A stretch of DNA of 64,000 nt from Flammula alnicola (GCA_015499995.1 JADNRV010000145.1:62001-126000); one strand, 5' to 3'. Shown: positions 13,467 through 27,400, counted from the first letter of the stretch. Translations and numbers: made by a program. The notes: a model not told the origin generated them from the letters alone.

Positions 13467-14887
13467 CTAAGCCTTCAGCGCCTTGTCAGCTTTTTTCCAA
13501 ATTCGCGTAAGACGTGGATCCCGTGCTTCCCACTGCTTATGCTCCAAATATACTGGTCGAAAACGCCGCCTTGGAGCCGGCTCTTCAGGCTCACTTTCGT
13601 CAGAAGATGCTGATGCATCGACATCGACAACGGGAATAGCACTTGCTGTGGTGACAATCCGCTGCAGGGGACTAAAACGTGGCGGCGCTGGTGGAGGTGG
13701 GAGTGATGGCAAGGTAAATGGAGCTTTCTTTGTTGTCGGAGAGGTCGTTGCCGGAGGAGAGCCTGGTGAGACTGGTTTAAATTCTAGTTTCCTCTTCTTC
13801 GTCGACGTTTCTGGAGGCACCGTATCAAGTTCCATGTCGAGACCTTCAGCGGGACGTTTCCTAGGAGTGTCTTTGGAAGGTAATTCGCGGACAGCGCGTT
13901 TTTTCCAAGGTGGGAGCGAAAGTGGTGGGGGTTGTATGACTTTTACTGGCGAATGTTCCACTCCTCGCCTCGTTGCCGTCGCTTTAAGAGGAGATATGTG
14001 ACTGGCACTGCTGCTCCGAGTCGAACGTCTGATAGGCGACTCCAGCTCAGCTTCATCGGTCGTAGCTTCTGACTGCGATTTCTTTGGCGAGTCTTTGGTA
14101 GGCAATTCGCGCAGAATTACAGGCTTCCTTGGAGATTGTCTAGAGCTCGATGCGACAGCCGGTTCCTTCGTGGGAGATGATGATTTTCGTTTGAAAGCTG
14201 CCTGTATCTTCTTTCTAAGGCCCAGTAAGTTTTCGTTAAGGATGCCTAGCAGATTTACAAATAATTTCGCGGATAGTTTGTGATCCTTGGCGAATATCTC
14301 TGTCGAAGGCAAAAGTTTAGGCTTCGTTTTCGTCAATAAACTTCCACTCTATAGCAAATAGAGAAAACCCACTTTGATAGAACTGCAGACCCAGAAATAT
14401 ACGGCGCATCTAACCAGGGTTGTTCGGGTGTCGTAGTCATCTCCACGAGTAATCAATTCGTTCTCTGTTTCGGCGATATAGGGGGCAAGGATTTCTTCCA
14501 ATGGTTCTGACTTGTATCTTCTATGAAGATCATGATAGGTTAGGCAGGATGATCTCTCTACTTGATCCACCGCTGCCTTTGCGACTTCGTACACTCGTTT
14601 GAAATCTTTGGGTTTCAGACAAGATGCAACTTGTGCTGCTTTCTGCGACACGTCGCCATTGTTAAGTCTAATTCTTAGTCAGACACATGCGAGAAGGTGC
14701 GAAAATCTTCAGACCTTTCTGAAGCCAGAAGCATGCATATCGCTGGTAAACCAGTGGTGAACTCTCGCACCTCGCGACCTGACCCTGGTGCTGTTTTGAG
14801 TTGTGCCAGACGGAGAAGTTCGGTAGCAAGAATCCGGGTTTCCTTTGAGGCTAGAAAATGGTTTATAAGGTGATCGTGACGGGACAT
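13467..14887 (-). CDS. ORC6: Origin recognition complex subunit 6
   Basis: Subunit of the six-protein complex that marks replication origins and loads MCM helicase (family knowledge). The N-terminal cyclin-like fold is recognisable in ETRILATELLRLAQLKTAPG, TGLPAICMLLASERLNNGDV and SQKAAQVASCLKPKDFKRVY. A long basic, Ser/Pro-rich linker follows with several SP/TP sites next to Lys/Arg (SPRKP, SPKK, TPRKR), typical CDK-type sites. The C-terminal tail RRRFRPVYLEHKQWEARDPR resembles the conserved ORC6 C-terminal helix that contacts ORC. Introns at about 14672-14716 and about 14341-14410 restore the frame; the second boundary is less certain. ATG at 14887 is chosen because the next in-frame candidate upstream is TTG. 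The gene is divergent from the MYND gene 250 bp away. Confidence 0.85.
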
Positions 14888-15136
14888 GGTGAGCAATTAG
14901 AGTGGTGGACAGGCTGTAGTTTAAGTCAAGTTCAAGGTCTTAGTACAAATTTTAACGAATTTTAACGAATCGGAAGAACTGGGATCCACTGGCACGTGAG
15001 CGTGACGAGACGCGAAGGCATTGTCACTCGGAGCCACAGTGATCAAAACTTGGTCAAAACTACTAGAATAGTCTCACAAATTCACTTTCACGTTCTTCCA
15101 TCAGTTACACAATCCTAGCTTTCTTCAAATTTTACG
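14888..15136. promoter_or_regulatory. Shared divergent promoter of ORC6 and the MYND gene
   Basis: Two start codons face away from each other across 249 bp, so both promoters must lie here or overlap. Visible: a tandem pair of TTTTAACGAA motifs at about 14949-14969, a CACGTG E-box near 14993, and GACGCGAAGG near 15008, which contains an MCB-like ACGCG core. The role of these motifs is inferred. Confidence 0.55.
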
Positions 15137-16649
15137 ATGAACGATCTCTCAGGAACGCGCAGTTCAGACTCAGAGAAGACTGAAGCCGGTCGGACGATTT
15201 ATCTTCCTCTGGCGAAACTCGACATGTGTGCATCTTGTCAGAAGACAGGAAACGATGTGAAACTGCGTCTTTGTGCATCTTGCGGTGAAGTAAGTTTTTC
15301 ATTTTATTTTGCGCCAATTCCTTTTCACCATTTGTATTGCCCCTAGACCCAATATTGCTCCCCCGAGTGTCAGAAACGAGATTGGAAGACCCACAAGGTC
15401 CGATGTGGTGAGTCGGCAGTCTGGCGACCTCCGATTCGTCACGCTGAAAAATGTTCACTCCGCAGGAACTAACGATCGAATCGACTTGCAATCCTACTAC
15501 CCGTTTATTGCGTCTATTGCGCACGTCTCACACATACACCCAGACATTCGCCACCCCGCGCTGAATCATCAGATTGTCAACTCTCCTAACCCAAACTCGG
15601 GGGACGTTGTGGAATTCCCGAACGGTGTCAGCGCTAAACTTGTTATTCTCGGTAAAGAAGTGTTGCCGACGTCTGTGGGGTCGATGGAATGGTGGCCAAC
15701 AGGAGCGACGGATAAGATTCGGCACAAACTATTGCGTCGGATTACGAGCGAAGGACTCCTACTCCCGATAGTGCTTTCTATAGCCATTTCCCTAGTTTCG
15801 GAGATATACACGACGACAGCTATACCTCCGTCCGAACAACCGGGGTGGCAGGTCACAGGACGACGTCGCGTTAGGTTGTCCTATAATCGCTCGCCCATAG
15901 CAGACTTTGGGATCGTCCACGGGTCTGTGCCTGTTACTCACCAAGATAGGCTGGCATACTATAATATCGACGAGCATGCGTTCCTGATGGGCCAAGATCC
16001 AACCGATCACTACTGGATATATTTCACGACCCTCGCCGGAGACGAGTACTTCTTGGACTGCGGCATGTTCACGTTCAATTGCTGCTTGATGGTGGAAACT
16101 AGGCCTTACTGTCGATACGGTATGCCTGATATGAGATTTTCTCCAGCATTTTTCTTTGGGCGAGAGCAAGAAAAGGCAATGCCTTTGATGGATCGACTTG
16201 GCTGGAAACCGCGCAAACGATTTTCGATCCTTCGTGAATCTCGACTTGCCGATATTCTTCGATCTACAGATTTTGACTACTGCAAATGTCACGACATCCC
16301 CACGATATATACGATCATGAACGAAATCGCAGAACGAGATTGCTCGGATTGGGAGAAAGAGATGATGATGAAGTTCCTTCCGAATGCCTGCATGATCGTA
16401 CGTTTGAATATGCAGAATCGCGAATACCTGAACTTCCCCAAGGAACCGCAAGTCACAATAGAGACGGATCCCGGGGAAGTTATTTCTGGGGACTCAGAAG
16501 AAGATAAAGCATTCGCCGTGTATCTGAAGAAATGGGCTCGGAAACTGAAGAAAGGAAAGATATCTCCGGATCAGTGGGAATCGGCTTTCAGAGCCTGGCA
16601 GTTTCAACCTTACGAATCAAGGATGAAAATGGCCGGGAAGGCGAAGTAA
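15137..16649 (+). CDS. MYND-type zinc finger protein
   Basis: Three exons: 15137-15289, 15347-15407 and 15466-16649. The MYND finger spans the first splice junctions: MCASCQKTG, LRLCASCGE, then TQYCSPECQKRDWKTHKVRC, giving the full C4-C2HC zinc-binding pattern. MYND fingers bind proline-rich peptides in partner proteins (family knowledge). The remaining 390 residues have no domain I recognise; related Agaricomycete proteins carry a MYND finger plus an uncharacterised body. The C-terminus is Lys-rich (KKWARKLKKGKISPDQW, ending KMAGKAK). There is no signal peptide. The last exon is intact. Confidence 0.88.
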
Positions 16650-16959
16650 ACGATTTTAGTCACCGTCAGCCCTCTCGATGATTAATCCTCTATGCTCTAT
16701 TAATCTATTGACCCCTCTATTTACTTATTTCATGATTCTTGCGCGCAATTGCAATCAAGACATCGACGCAATTAAGTGGTATCAAGGTCATAGTCTGATT
16801 AGACTATGACCTTTGTGCACATGCTCGTCGTCCAGAGAAACGCCCAACTGACCTTGTATTTAGGGTCCTTTATTCATCTATTGCGTCTGTTCTGGAGATT
16901 CTGCAGTAGTAAGTGGCCTTCAGTTATCCAAGTCTGATGATGATTACATATGTTCTTGA
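16650..16959. other. Short convergent intergenic region
   Basis: Separates the 3' ends of the plus-strand MYND gene and the minus-strand SAM-like gene. It contains an imperfect inverted repeat, GGTCATAGTCTGATTAG then ACTATGACC (about 16787-16812), which could fold as a hairpin between the convergent genes. Function as a terminator is a guess. Confidence 0.4.
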
Positions 16960-18904
16960 TCACAGCGTGAAGATTTTGTCTACTAAAATCGCCCACTCCA
17001 TGACCGTAATGCCCAACCTCAGCGCATCCTCCTTGATCTCCCTATCTCTCGTCGTAGGCGTCAGTCTAGCCACTGCTCTCAGGTGCTCCATTCTTCGAAT
17101 CCCTAAACTTCGCAGAATAGGAGCGATATGCAGAAGAGACGGCTCACACGAGTGCAGAATGGCTTCGAACTGCACGGTGGACTCCGACTTGATACTGCTA
17201 ATTGTGGAACCAGATTGCGTAGGATGGAAAAGGGACTGTGAAGGCTGATTATCTATCGGGGTCGACTCTTTATATCGGCCTCTCTGGCGTGGTACGCGCT
17301 GGGATGGCTTTCTTTCCGGGGCCGAGGAGCCCGCAGTTGGGGTCTCGGCAACTTGATGCCCACCGGTTGGGGTATCGTTCGGTGAAGATGAGGGTTCTTT
17401 CTCGCTGGTACTGGGTGATATTGTGCGCTCGCGTTGCAACGGAGATGTGACCCCCTTCCCAGTCTCGGAGCGCTGCCGCCATGAATTCGATTTAGTGCGC
17501 TCTTGTGTATTCTAAATCGCAAATTAGTGTGGCGTTAAAGGAGGGTTTTTGGGTACTTACCTTGCTGGTGGATGGGTTGGAAACACCGTCTCCGGCAGAT
17601 TTCTGACGAGATGTGCTCCCAGTTTGCGCGTAATCCATTCCTTCCGGAGGAACCTCGGACGCGTCAACCCTCCACTCCACTTTCGCTATGGTTTCATTGG
17701 CGTGTTCGTGTTCACCTTCCTGGGCATACTCGTCCGCACTGATATAATATATGCTCATCGTATCTTCCTCCTCTTCCGGCTTTGGCTTCTTCGTCGCTTC
17801 CTCCCTCCAGGTCGATATCTCGACTGTTCGCTCAGGGTTGTTTTCAATGATCCGATGATCAACGATTTCATAGGTCTGCCCCGCCTTTGGTCCTCGATCA
17901 CGAGGCGCAGGAGCAGTCCGACGATTTTTGAATAGGTCGCGTACCCCACCAACGGTCTGTCGATTTTTTGCCGGGAGCTTCGTACCGCCGTTTCCTGGCT
18001 TGCTGTCTGCGTAACTAGCAGAGCGGTGTATATCTGAACCTGATTTCCCCTTCATCCACTCTCTTATTTCCCTCGCTTTCGCGGAAACCCTGCTTTCCCT
18101 CATTTCCACCGCTTCATCTTCCCTAGGAGGCTCTTCTCTTCCTTTTCCCTTCCAACGATGCCCACTACCCGAGGGACCCTCGTTTCCTCCCTGCTTTCCA
18201 AGGAAGCTATTCCGGAAGGCTCTCATAGGATCGAATCTCGGCCTTGGGGTTGTTGTGCGTGCAGTTGATCCATCATTTTGGTCTACCACTGGAGATGTGG
18301 TTCGGACAGCTAGCATTGGACGCTTCTGCCCACCCGATGCCGTAGCGGTACCTTTCCCCAAGGTACCACGTTTTGTGTTATTATCGTTAATATCTATTGC
18401 TACTGGAGGAGATGTCGACGGCGGAGCACGTCTCCGCACTATGGTCTTTCCTGTTCCAGATTTATTTGGGACCAGATAAAAAACACCCGAGTCTGAGGTG
18501 AGGGAAAGCGCGCAGGGGTGGGATAGGAATCGGGAAATGGACGTTCGAGTAAATATGCCGAAATTGCGTCGAGAATTTTACAAAAGAATCTCACCGGGAT
18601 GAGAATTGCCATCAGTATTCACGTCTACACTAGAACTTCTAAATTGCATACTTCCTGAAGGGCGAGGGATAGGTGCGGAGATTTTGAGAGGGCGGCGAAG
18701 GCGGCGCTTTCTTCTCGCAGGTGCAAGTGAGAGGTCGAAGGGCGACGTAGAAATACACCAGGGCATGCGTGAAGGTGTGCATTGAGTGTCCTTTTGAGTG
18801 CGATTTGAGGTGGTACTCAGCCCCGACACGAGGCTACATCGTGTTTCGTGTGATACACGTGCCCAAGTTGGGGTTGATGATGATGTCGAGGCGCCGGCAG
18901 CCAC
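16960..18904 (-). CDS. Uncharacterised Ser/Arg-rich protein with SAM-like C-terminal helices
   Basis: Not a named family. Read on the minus strand: an N-terminal exon rich in Ser/Thr and Arg (ending SSVDVNTDGNSHP) splices at about 18591/18499 to DSGVFYLVPNKSGTGKTIV. A long low-complexity basic region with Arg-Glu tracts follows, then a third exon. The conserved part is the last 75 residues: FEAILHSCEPSLLHIAPILR, LGIRRMEHLRAVARL and ITVMEWAILVDKIFTL. This helical segment resembles a SAM-like module seen at the end of many Agaricomycete proteins (inference). The stop TGA is at 16962-16960. The 5' end is uncertain: 18904 is only the first open position, and a further upstream exon around 18950 (ENQKELYQF) is possible. 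No frame break was seen in the last two exons. Confidence 0.7.
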
Positions 18905-19343
18905 GGTGATGGCGGGATCGGATGTCCATGAATTGATACAATTCTTTTTGGTTCTCGTCTACCCATACCCTTGTGTTTCAATATGGCCGCTCAAGAAACT
19001 TAGAAACAAGCCATAGAGAAGAAGTCCGTTGTTTGGCCTTGTCCATAATTGTAGGCGCGATCTTAGTACGATCAGAATGCATGAGCTAATAATAGATGTC
19101 AAATGCCTGACATACTTAATTCGCGACTGGCTAGCTAGTTGTGAAAGAGATAATAGTCAGCCACCCTCATCCCATTTCCACATATTAGGAGGTCCGGTGC
19201 TCTTCTGGAAAGATACCGTTGTGTCTTTTGTTTTTCTTTCTTTCCTTGCTTTCAATTGGTCTCATCGGAAGAGCCGCAGCCTGCGCTCTGCTTCATAAAC
19301 ACCCACAGAACCTCCTATTTACTGGTCGAACATACGTTATACA

Positions 19344-20190
19344 GATGCACATTTCAACCCTTGTTTCGCGAGATACCCTCTCATCGGAGCATCTTGGGAT
19401 CTTCAACACCACATGCAAGTCTGGTGCATCCTGGTTGTGGTGTCCTGTTGACATTGTACTATGGAGTCAGTTTGTATATTTTGCAATCTTATTTCATAAA
19501 TCGTCTCATCCGAAATAATTCTTCCAGTTTTGCTAATTGGAATGGTCGCTCTCGTCTGCTGGAAGATGTATATCACCAACCGCGTCGGTCCAGGTTCTCC
19601 CGGCCAGAGATCATTGACGAGGTCGAAGCGGCAGCGATACTGGCATTTGGAGGTGCCATACCCCTCAGACCCGAATTCAGAGCCGTCGTATGGGGAGAAG
19701 AAATACACGCATGAATACGACAATGAACAACGAGAAGATATCTGTGAGCCACTTTCCGTGATCTTCAATGATCCTCGTCTGATTACGCACAATGCCTCGT
19801 CTTACAGCTGGCTCAACCTCAACCCTCGTAGATCCTTAACACGTCGTCACCAACATCGATGGTTCTCTCATTTCCAAGGATCCCAATTTCAACCACACTT
19901 CCATGCCAGCTCCAGTTCTCGAGCGTAAAACCACCGGCAAGCTCGCGGGATTAGGATTAGGCATACATATGCAAAAGGATTCGCCTGTACTTGAAATTCC
20001 GGGCGGTCCAGTGCAAAGTGGAGACGACAAGAAGGTGCATGAGGGAGTAAACGTTGAAAAGACCTGTGCGTACTTCTTTCTACTTCACCACGTTCGAAGA
20101 GCATCCCTTTCTGATTATTATGGTTTCGACGCCTTGAAAACAGCGACTCCACCTCAGGCGCACGTCCATAACTCGCGTTGGGACACATAG
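19344..20190 (+). CDS. Tentative spliced gene: small single-pass membrane protein
   Basis: Weak model. Two stretches look coding on the plus strand. About 19527-19740 encodes a hydrophobic helix VLLIGMVALVCWKMYITNRV followed by a basic then acidic cytoplasmic tail (RSKRQRYWHLEVPYPSDPNS). About 19855-20190 encodes IDGSLISKDPNFNHTSMPAP and then GKLAGLGLGIHM. An intron (about 19743-19805) would join them, but a TAA at about 19834 remains in the joined frame, so either a boundary is different or another base is missing. The 5' exon is not established; an ATG at 19344 is one option. No family recognised. Confidence 0.3.
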
Positions 20191-21465
20191 AGATCTGTAG
20201 CAAGTTCATGTTTTCTCTTCGTTAGATCTTTGTTATTTTGTGTTTCTTTCTGTCCTTGCCGTATTTCTTCTGCATACATCTTCGTTCCTCTTTGGCTAAA
20301 TCATGAAGTTGAAGTCTGAGTACAACGAGAGCTCGCCTCTAAGAAGGACACAGACGACACCTAACCCCCCTGTGTTGAGACAAAGTCGAGCAGAAGTTCA
20401 TCCTTTCCTGTGACGTGTTTCAAGTTTTCTTCTACATTTTGTTGTCTCGTCAGTCCCGAAAGTTGTAATTAAAAATCATAAGGGAATTCCAACATAGGGT
20501 TCCAGAAAGCTTCTCTTTAAATTTATCCAGTAACTTAAACATAATTTCTATCGGACCAGCGGAAATCGAGTTATCTTATCTGCGGATAAGCTGTTGAGGA
20601 GCCGGCTAGTTTAGAGTAGTCAAATTTTTAATTTTCTTGAAAGAAATATAAATGCACTCCAAACCCAGGAGGAGACCTTCCGAGGTGATTGACAGATATT
20701 TTAGCCATTCATGCCGATGGGAAGAAAAGTAGAAAGTGACGAAGTGAGGATGAAAGATTGCCAGAATACTTTGGAATTGCGAGTTTTGGGGATTTCTCGA
20801 GAAGCAGAAACTTAAAAAACTAAATTGAAGGCATTCTAACCAACAGAGGAATTGCATGGCCTTAGTAAATGATCTCCGTCAAGATGAGCGCAAAGCTGGG
20901 GATATCAAAGGCGATACGCATAGGTAAAGAGTTGGTATTACAATGGTATAAATTAAAAAAGAGATTCGAAGCGAGAACAGTTTAGTCACGTGCTTAACAT
21001 TAGGGCTGGTCGTCGAATGGGATCGGTACAGTAACTGAGAGGGTCCATTACGCCTTCAGGACTTTACACCGACTTATCATTTCTTTTTTTATCTGCCAGC
21101 TGCCGACCGACGCCCAATAGGGCCAGCACGCTATTTCCATCTATTCGAAGATGTGTAGCACATGGACGTGGGTCATCGGGGAATGACTTGTATTATAATT
21201 ATCCCCGCAAGACGCGGTAAGTATCACTGTAATCCTCTATCCATGCTTTGCCCATCAATCCAACAGTAGTTGGAATCTTTTCAGCATGTCTTAGGACACA
21301 TGGTGGGAAAGATGACTCGACTGTGGTTCCGATCGTACGTAACACCTGGAGTCATACTCGCATCGTGTCAAGTTCCTTCAAACCTCTTATAAAATCTCCT
21401 GAATCACTTCTCGAGTAACGCATAGAAAACAAATATCTCTACGATTGCGCGCACAGCCACGTTCA
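20191..21465. other. Intergenic region with the ABC transporter promoter
   Basis: About 1.3 kb, AT-rich, without an ORF I can support. The last 100 bases are the probable core promoter of the ABC transporter. Nothing repeated or structured was recognised in the rest. Confidence 0.5.
21388..21394 (+). promoter_or_regulatory. TATA box of the ABC transporter gene
   Basis: TATAAAA lies 72 bp upstream of the ATG at 21466, a typical spacing for a fungal TATA promoter with a short leader. Position and motif only; no experimental support. Confidence 0.5.
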
Positions 21466-24400
21466 ATGGCTGAATTCAGGTATCAGGACGACGTCCGCTA
21501 TCTGATACCAGACAGTGACGAAGGGTACATTCACGACTTTATCATATTAAAACGACAACTAATGGTGTTGAATGTTAGACTTTTCAAGGATACACGGTCT
21601 ATTCCATTCGCTGTTGCATGCCTCTCGATAGGCTTGCAGGTTGTACACATATTGGCCTTTTGGGTGATATCGTTCATAGGGCGGAAATCGCCAAAATCTG
21701 AAGAAGCAAACGTGTTGGACGTTGTCGACACGCAACATTTGGGACTCTCGGAAAAGCTGAAGAAGCACATCGCATACTACGGTGGAAATGCGATCTTTGG
21801 ATTTATGGTGGCACGTCTAGCGGGCAGCGTCACGCTTCTTCAGCTGTCCCAGACGACACTACGGAAGTGCGATACCAACGCGTTGGAAGGGTGTCCAGAA
21901 GCTTTCTTGACCGTCGCATTCGTGAGTTGTTTCGCACCGTATATTGAATCAATAAAACTCTGAAACCGCGAGATGCAGTTATACTCTACAGTCTTAGCAG
22001 TCATTTCTGTGGTCTCGAAGATGTGGAGTGCCTCGACAACACGACACAACATCATAGTTCTTCTATCCGCTTTCGTCGTCTATGCATATCGTGACCTGTG
22101 GCCTTGGGTACTTACACGAAGCAGCCAGCAGACATCGCAGAAGGCAAGATTCTGATCGTCAAGATCGGTGTCCTTGCGTTCACGGCAGTTGTCATACCAC
22201 TTTTCATCCCTCGCCGATACGTTCCTGTTGATCCTAAGGTTTGTGTCTTCAACATGCTATCTCATGATTTTATGGACTGAAATACAAACTCGACTTGCCA
22301 GAATCCCATGCCAGAACCCAACCCAGAGCAGACGGCTTCGATCTTCTCCTTGATGACCTACACCTTTTTGGACTCAGTCATTTTCCTTGGGTATAAGGTT
22401 CCACATCTTCGATTCGACCAGCTGCCTCCTCTCGCGGACTACGACGCTGCTAAGTACCAGACAGTTAAAGCTTTTCCGGTGCGTACAGAATCTTGGTCTC
22501 TTGCGAGATGTCGTCTAATGCAAATTCATAGCATCTCGATGTCTTTAGAGGCGCCAAGCATCGATCTTTGTTTTTGAGATTTATGCGTGTATTTCGTAAG
22601 TCTGCCATGACTTTGGTTCTTCTTTAGTTGATTTTGGCTTGCTATTAGGCAAGGAATATTCAATCCTTGCTCTCTCCATTTTCGGTTACTCTGCGGGAAG
22701 TTTCGCCTCCCCGATCGGAATATATCAAATTCTCAAGTTCGTGTTCTTCGTCTTTTCCTTTGCTTCGATTTCGAATGACGCGTTGTGCAGTTACTTGGAA
22801 ACAGGCGGTGTCGGAGCATCTATTCGACCTTGGGTGTGGATAATCTGGCTCTTCATGGGCCCTATGATTCAGTCGTTTAGTTTCCAGTGGTACATTTTCG
22901 TCGCCACCCGGACCCTGGCCCTTACGGAGGTTCTTGTCACGCAGCTCGTTTTTGAGCACAGTTTGCGTATTCGATTGAAGGCAGAGACCTCAAATGACTC
23001 AAACTATCAGCCCATCACCACTGCGACGCCTTCGAGGGCGGAGAGCCCAGTAGGTAACACTGCATCCGACACTGCTTCCACATCTGCCGCCGGCGATTCT
23101 GAACGCACCTCGGTATCTGGATCCACTACACGTGAAACGTCTGAAGCGTCTCAGGCCTCTACTCTTACTGTTCGCGAGCCATCTACGTCAAGCTCGACTT
23201 CTACTTTGAAGGACGCTGGGAAAGGAAAGGCGAAGGCGGAGGCCCTTGAACCCCCGAAACAGGGGCAAAAGAAAGTATCTGATGGCAATCTCATTGGGAA
23301 AATCAACAATCTTGTGACAACTGATCTGAACAACATCGTGGGCGCCCGGGATTTCTTGCTCGTCGGTACGTTGGTCGACTATTATTTTTCATGTTTCTGC
23401 CTTAATAATGATCCAACCTCTTTTCAGTACTTTATGTTCCGCTCCAAATATCGCTTTGTATGGTATTTCTTTATCGACTGTTGGGTTGGAGGTCTGATTA
23501 CTTGATGTGTCTTCATTGTCGACGGAGCTAAAGTTATGAGTTTCGCAGCTCTTTTGTCGGTTTCGGCGTGATGCTCATACTTCTTCCGTTGCCCGGGTGG
23601 GTGGCGAAGAAAATACAGCAAGCGCAAGCCCAGAGAATGAAAGCGGTAAGTTTAAGGTCACCAAGTCTCTTCTTCAACGTGTTGAAAAACAAACTGTTTC
23701 TCAGACGGACGCCAGGGTACAGACTGTCTCAGAAGCTATCAATGTCATTCGCATGGTGAAACTCTTTGGATGGGAACACAAGATGTCAGAACGGCTGCAG
23801 GAGAAACGTGAAGAGGAACTTCGATTGATCTGGAAAACAAAATTCCTGAACTATGTGAGTTCCATGATGGGGTAAGTATTGTCTTCTATGAAAGTCAACG
23901 CAGCCTTCACGACTGAGATAACAGCTTCATCCTCCCGACCTTGGCCATGATTACAACATATGGGGTTTATACAGTCATCATGAAACAGGAGCTTAACGGT
24001 GCGTGACCACAGCAGAAGGATAGGCCCGAACTTCTAAATATGTCTTGTCCAGCATCGAAGATCTTTTCAAGCATGGCCGTCTTCTCGCTGTTGAGAGAAC
24101 AGATATTTCGATTAACGTCACAGACGGTCACCATTATACAAGGCAAGATCGAATAACTCATTGCCTCATCGTTCCACGAGATCTCACTATTCTAACCATG
24201 TATAGGCAAAGTCTCATTGGATCGACTTGACGAGTTCCTTCACAAAACGGAACTTTTGGACTCTTTCTTGGAGGTGTCCAAGCCCTCATCATCGGTCCCA
24301 GTACCTACGCCTGTTGAGTCGAGTTCGGACATTGGCTTCAGAAATGCTACCTTTTCTTGGTCTCTTGACGATGAAGGTGGCTACACAACTCCGTCTGGCC

Positions 24401-27400
24401 GTGTCTACAAACTTCGTATCGATGGCGAGTTGCTGTTCAAACGTAATGCTATCAATTTGATCATTGGTCCTACGTAAGTGTTTAACGATAATGGCTCGTA
24501 CATGCCTTCTAATAGCATCTGGATTTCACAGCGGGTCGGGCAAAACATCTGTCCTGATGGCGTTACTTGGTAAGCTACGGTCTTGTTTTATCAAAAGGTC
24601 AAACATTGACACCGATTGCAGGAGAAATGCATTTCATTGTTTCATCTCCTGATTCTTGTTCAATCTTCCGCGTGACGGAGGTGTAGCATATGCTTCACAA
24701 GAATCCTGGGTGCAGAACGAGACGATTCGCAATAACATCCTGTTTGGCTCGGAGTATGACGAAGAGCGCTATCGCAAAGGTATGTAGGAATCTCATATTC
24801 CTTCAATTCAAGATGCAATGTTCACCCTCATGCAGTCATTAGGCAATGTGCGCTAGAACGCGATCTCGAGTTGTTCGATGCTGGCGATGCCACCGAAGTC
24901 GGTGAGAGAGGGCTTACACTAAGGTCAGTAGGATGGCCCACGTTACGATGCATGGTTCGCAATGTCTCATGATTCCATTCCAGTGGCGGGCAAAAGGTAG
25001 CGCCTTGATCACGAATCATCCGATATATATGTGCTGATGACAGCAAAGGCGCGGATAACGCTCGCCCGAGCAATATATTCGCCTGCGGAGATCATCCTCC
25101 TTGATGACGTTCTCGCTGCCCTCGATGTCCATACGTAAGCCTTGTTACTTGCAAGCATCCATTCTCATGCTAATTCTTGGCATCTAGTTCATCCTGGATC
25201 GTTGACGAATGCTTCCGTGGAGACCTTGTCAAGAATAGGACAATATTGCTTGTGGTATGTCTACTCGGCACAGGTGTCCGTGCGTTGGTACTTACCCACG
25301 ATTATCATAATAAGACCCATAATGTCGCACTCGCCAGCCCGTTGCTGATTTCATTGTCTCCGTTGGGACTGATGGCCGCGTTAAAAGTCGAGGAACTGAG
25401 ATGTCGCTTGCACTTGCGCGTGATCCAAAGCTTGCCTCAGAGGTCATACATGACAAAGAAGTAACGGAGATTGGCCAGAAGATATCGACACAGCTCCGAA
25501 GGGACATGCCGATGGAAAACTTGTAGTCGCAGAAGAGATAGTTGAAGGACACGTTACTTGGAAGTCTTTCAGACTCCTCCTAGCAAGTCTGGCCGGCGAT
25601 CATCCTATCGCATTCTTCACGGTGGTCATGGCCGCACTTTTGTTGAATGAATGGACGTTCACCTTTCAGGTCTGGTTCCTGGTTACTGGGGTGCTCAATA
25701 TGAAACCCATCCCGCCTCCGAAGTCCCTGTATATCTGTGAGTTCATACGACTATTATTATGGCAACCTACTCACCATCTACTCGAAGATATCTTTTTGCT
25801 TACTCGGCTATAATTCTCCTTTTCTGCGTATTCTTTTCTACATCGTATTTGATCTTTATGTATGGGTCCATACGTGCTTCCAGAATCATCAACAACAAGT
25901 TGATTGATTCAATGTTCGGGAGCACCCTACGGTATGTCATTTCAATCTTCGTAGAAGGATAGCGAGTATGATTTTACTTATAACATTCAAGGTGGCTTGA
26001 TGAGACACCTGTAGGCCGTATTATCACTCGATGCACTCAAGACATCCGTGCCATTGATGGTCCTATTCCTCAATCTTTACTTTGGGCGGTGGATTGTGTC
26101 TCGGGGATTCTCGCGAAACTTGGGGCCATTGTGCTATTTACACCTATTTTCCTTGGCCCTGGTATTAGCGTTGCAATAATCGGGTTATGGATGGGAAACA
26201 TGTACTCAAAGCCCAATTATCTGTGAAGCGGGAAACAAGGTATGTATGCAAGCTTCCGCGATGATAGACACCAGTCTGATTTCTGGCGTTAGTAATGCTC
26301 GTTCTCCCATGATTTCTCATTTCACTGCGGCAATTCATGGTATAGGTACGCATTTATCTTCATTCCTTGGTGGTCTCGTCTAAATTGCGTAGTTTCCATT
26401 CGAGCTTATGGAGCCCAGGATAAATTCAAAGCCGAATCCTTGGTCCGCATCAATCACTATACTCGAGTTTCCCGGATGTCCTATAACCTTAACCGCTGGA
26501 TTGGTGTTCGTATTGATGCTCTCAGTGCCAGTTTTACGGTCGCGCTCGCTTCATACTTGATTTATGGCCCATCTGTTGGCGCGTCGAACACCGGTTTCTC
26601 CCTAAACATGGCTGTCGAATTTACCACCCTCATCTTATATTTCGTCAGAATATACAACGATTTTGAAGTTCAAGCAAACAGGTACAGATTGTCATCTTTC
26701 CAAAGGGTGAATTCAGACACTGAATATCTATGATAGTTTGGAGCGGGTTCAGGGCTACATCGATATCGAGCATGAGCCAAAGCCTACAGACGCCGGAAAG
26801 CCTCCCGCTGCCTGGCCTGTAGCGGCGATCTTCGCGTAGAAAAGCTTTCTGCACGCTATTCTCAGGTCAGTTTTGCTTAGTTATTCGACTTTTCTCGTTT
26901 ACCCATGCGCGTAACAAGTCTGGTCCCAAAGTCTTGCATGATATTTCATTCCACATCGCTTCTGGTGAGCGAGTAGGTGTCGGTAAGTGCACTATGCTCA
27001 ATCCTTAACATGGGAGCTGACTCTCTTAACGATAATAGTTGGTAGGACCGGAAGTGGCAAGGTTGATAACTTTTCACCATCAAATATGCTTTTACTTACG
27101 CACACTTTCTAGAGCTCCTTGACGCTTGCATTGTTGAGATGCATTCTCACGGAAGGCGAGGTGTACTTTGATGGCATTCCAACAAGTCATGTCAACCTTG
27201 ACGCGTTAAGAACAAGTATTACCATCATTCCGCAAACAGTGAGTGGGTCTGATCCTGTGATGAGGCGCTTAAGAAGCTCATATTTTGCCTCTATAGCCTG
27301 AACTTTTGAGCGGTGAGTTAAGCCTATATTACCAGCGTGATCAGCGGTTTTGACTGACATCGGTGCAGGTACCCTCCGAGAAAACTTGGATCCCTTTGAC

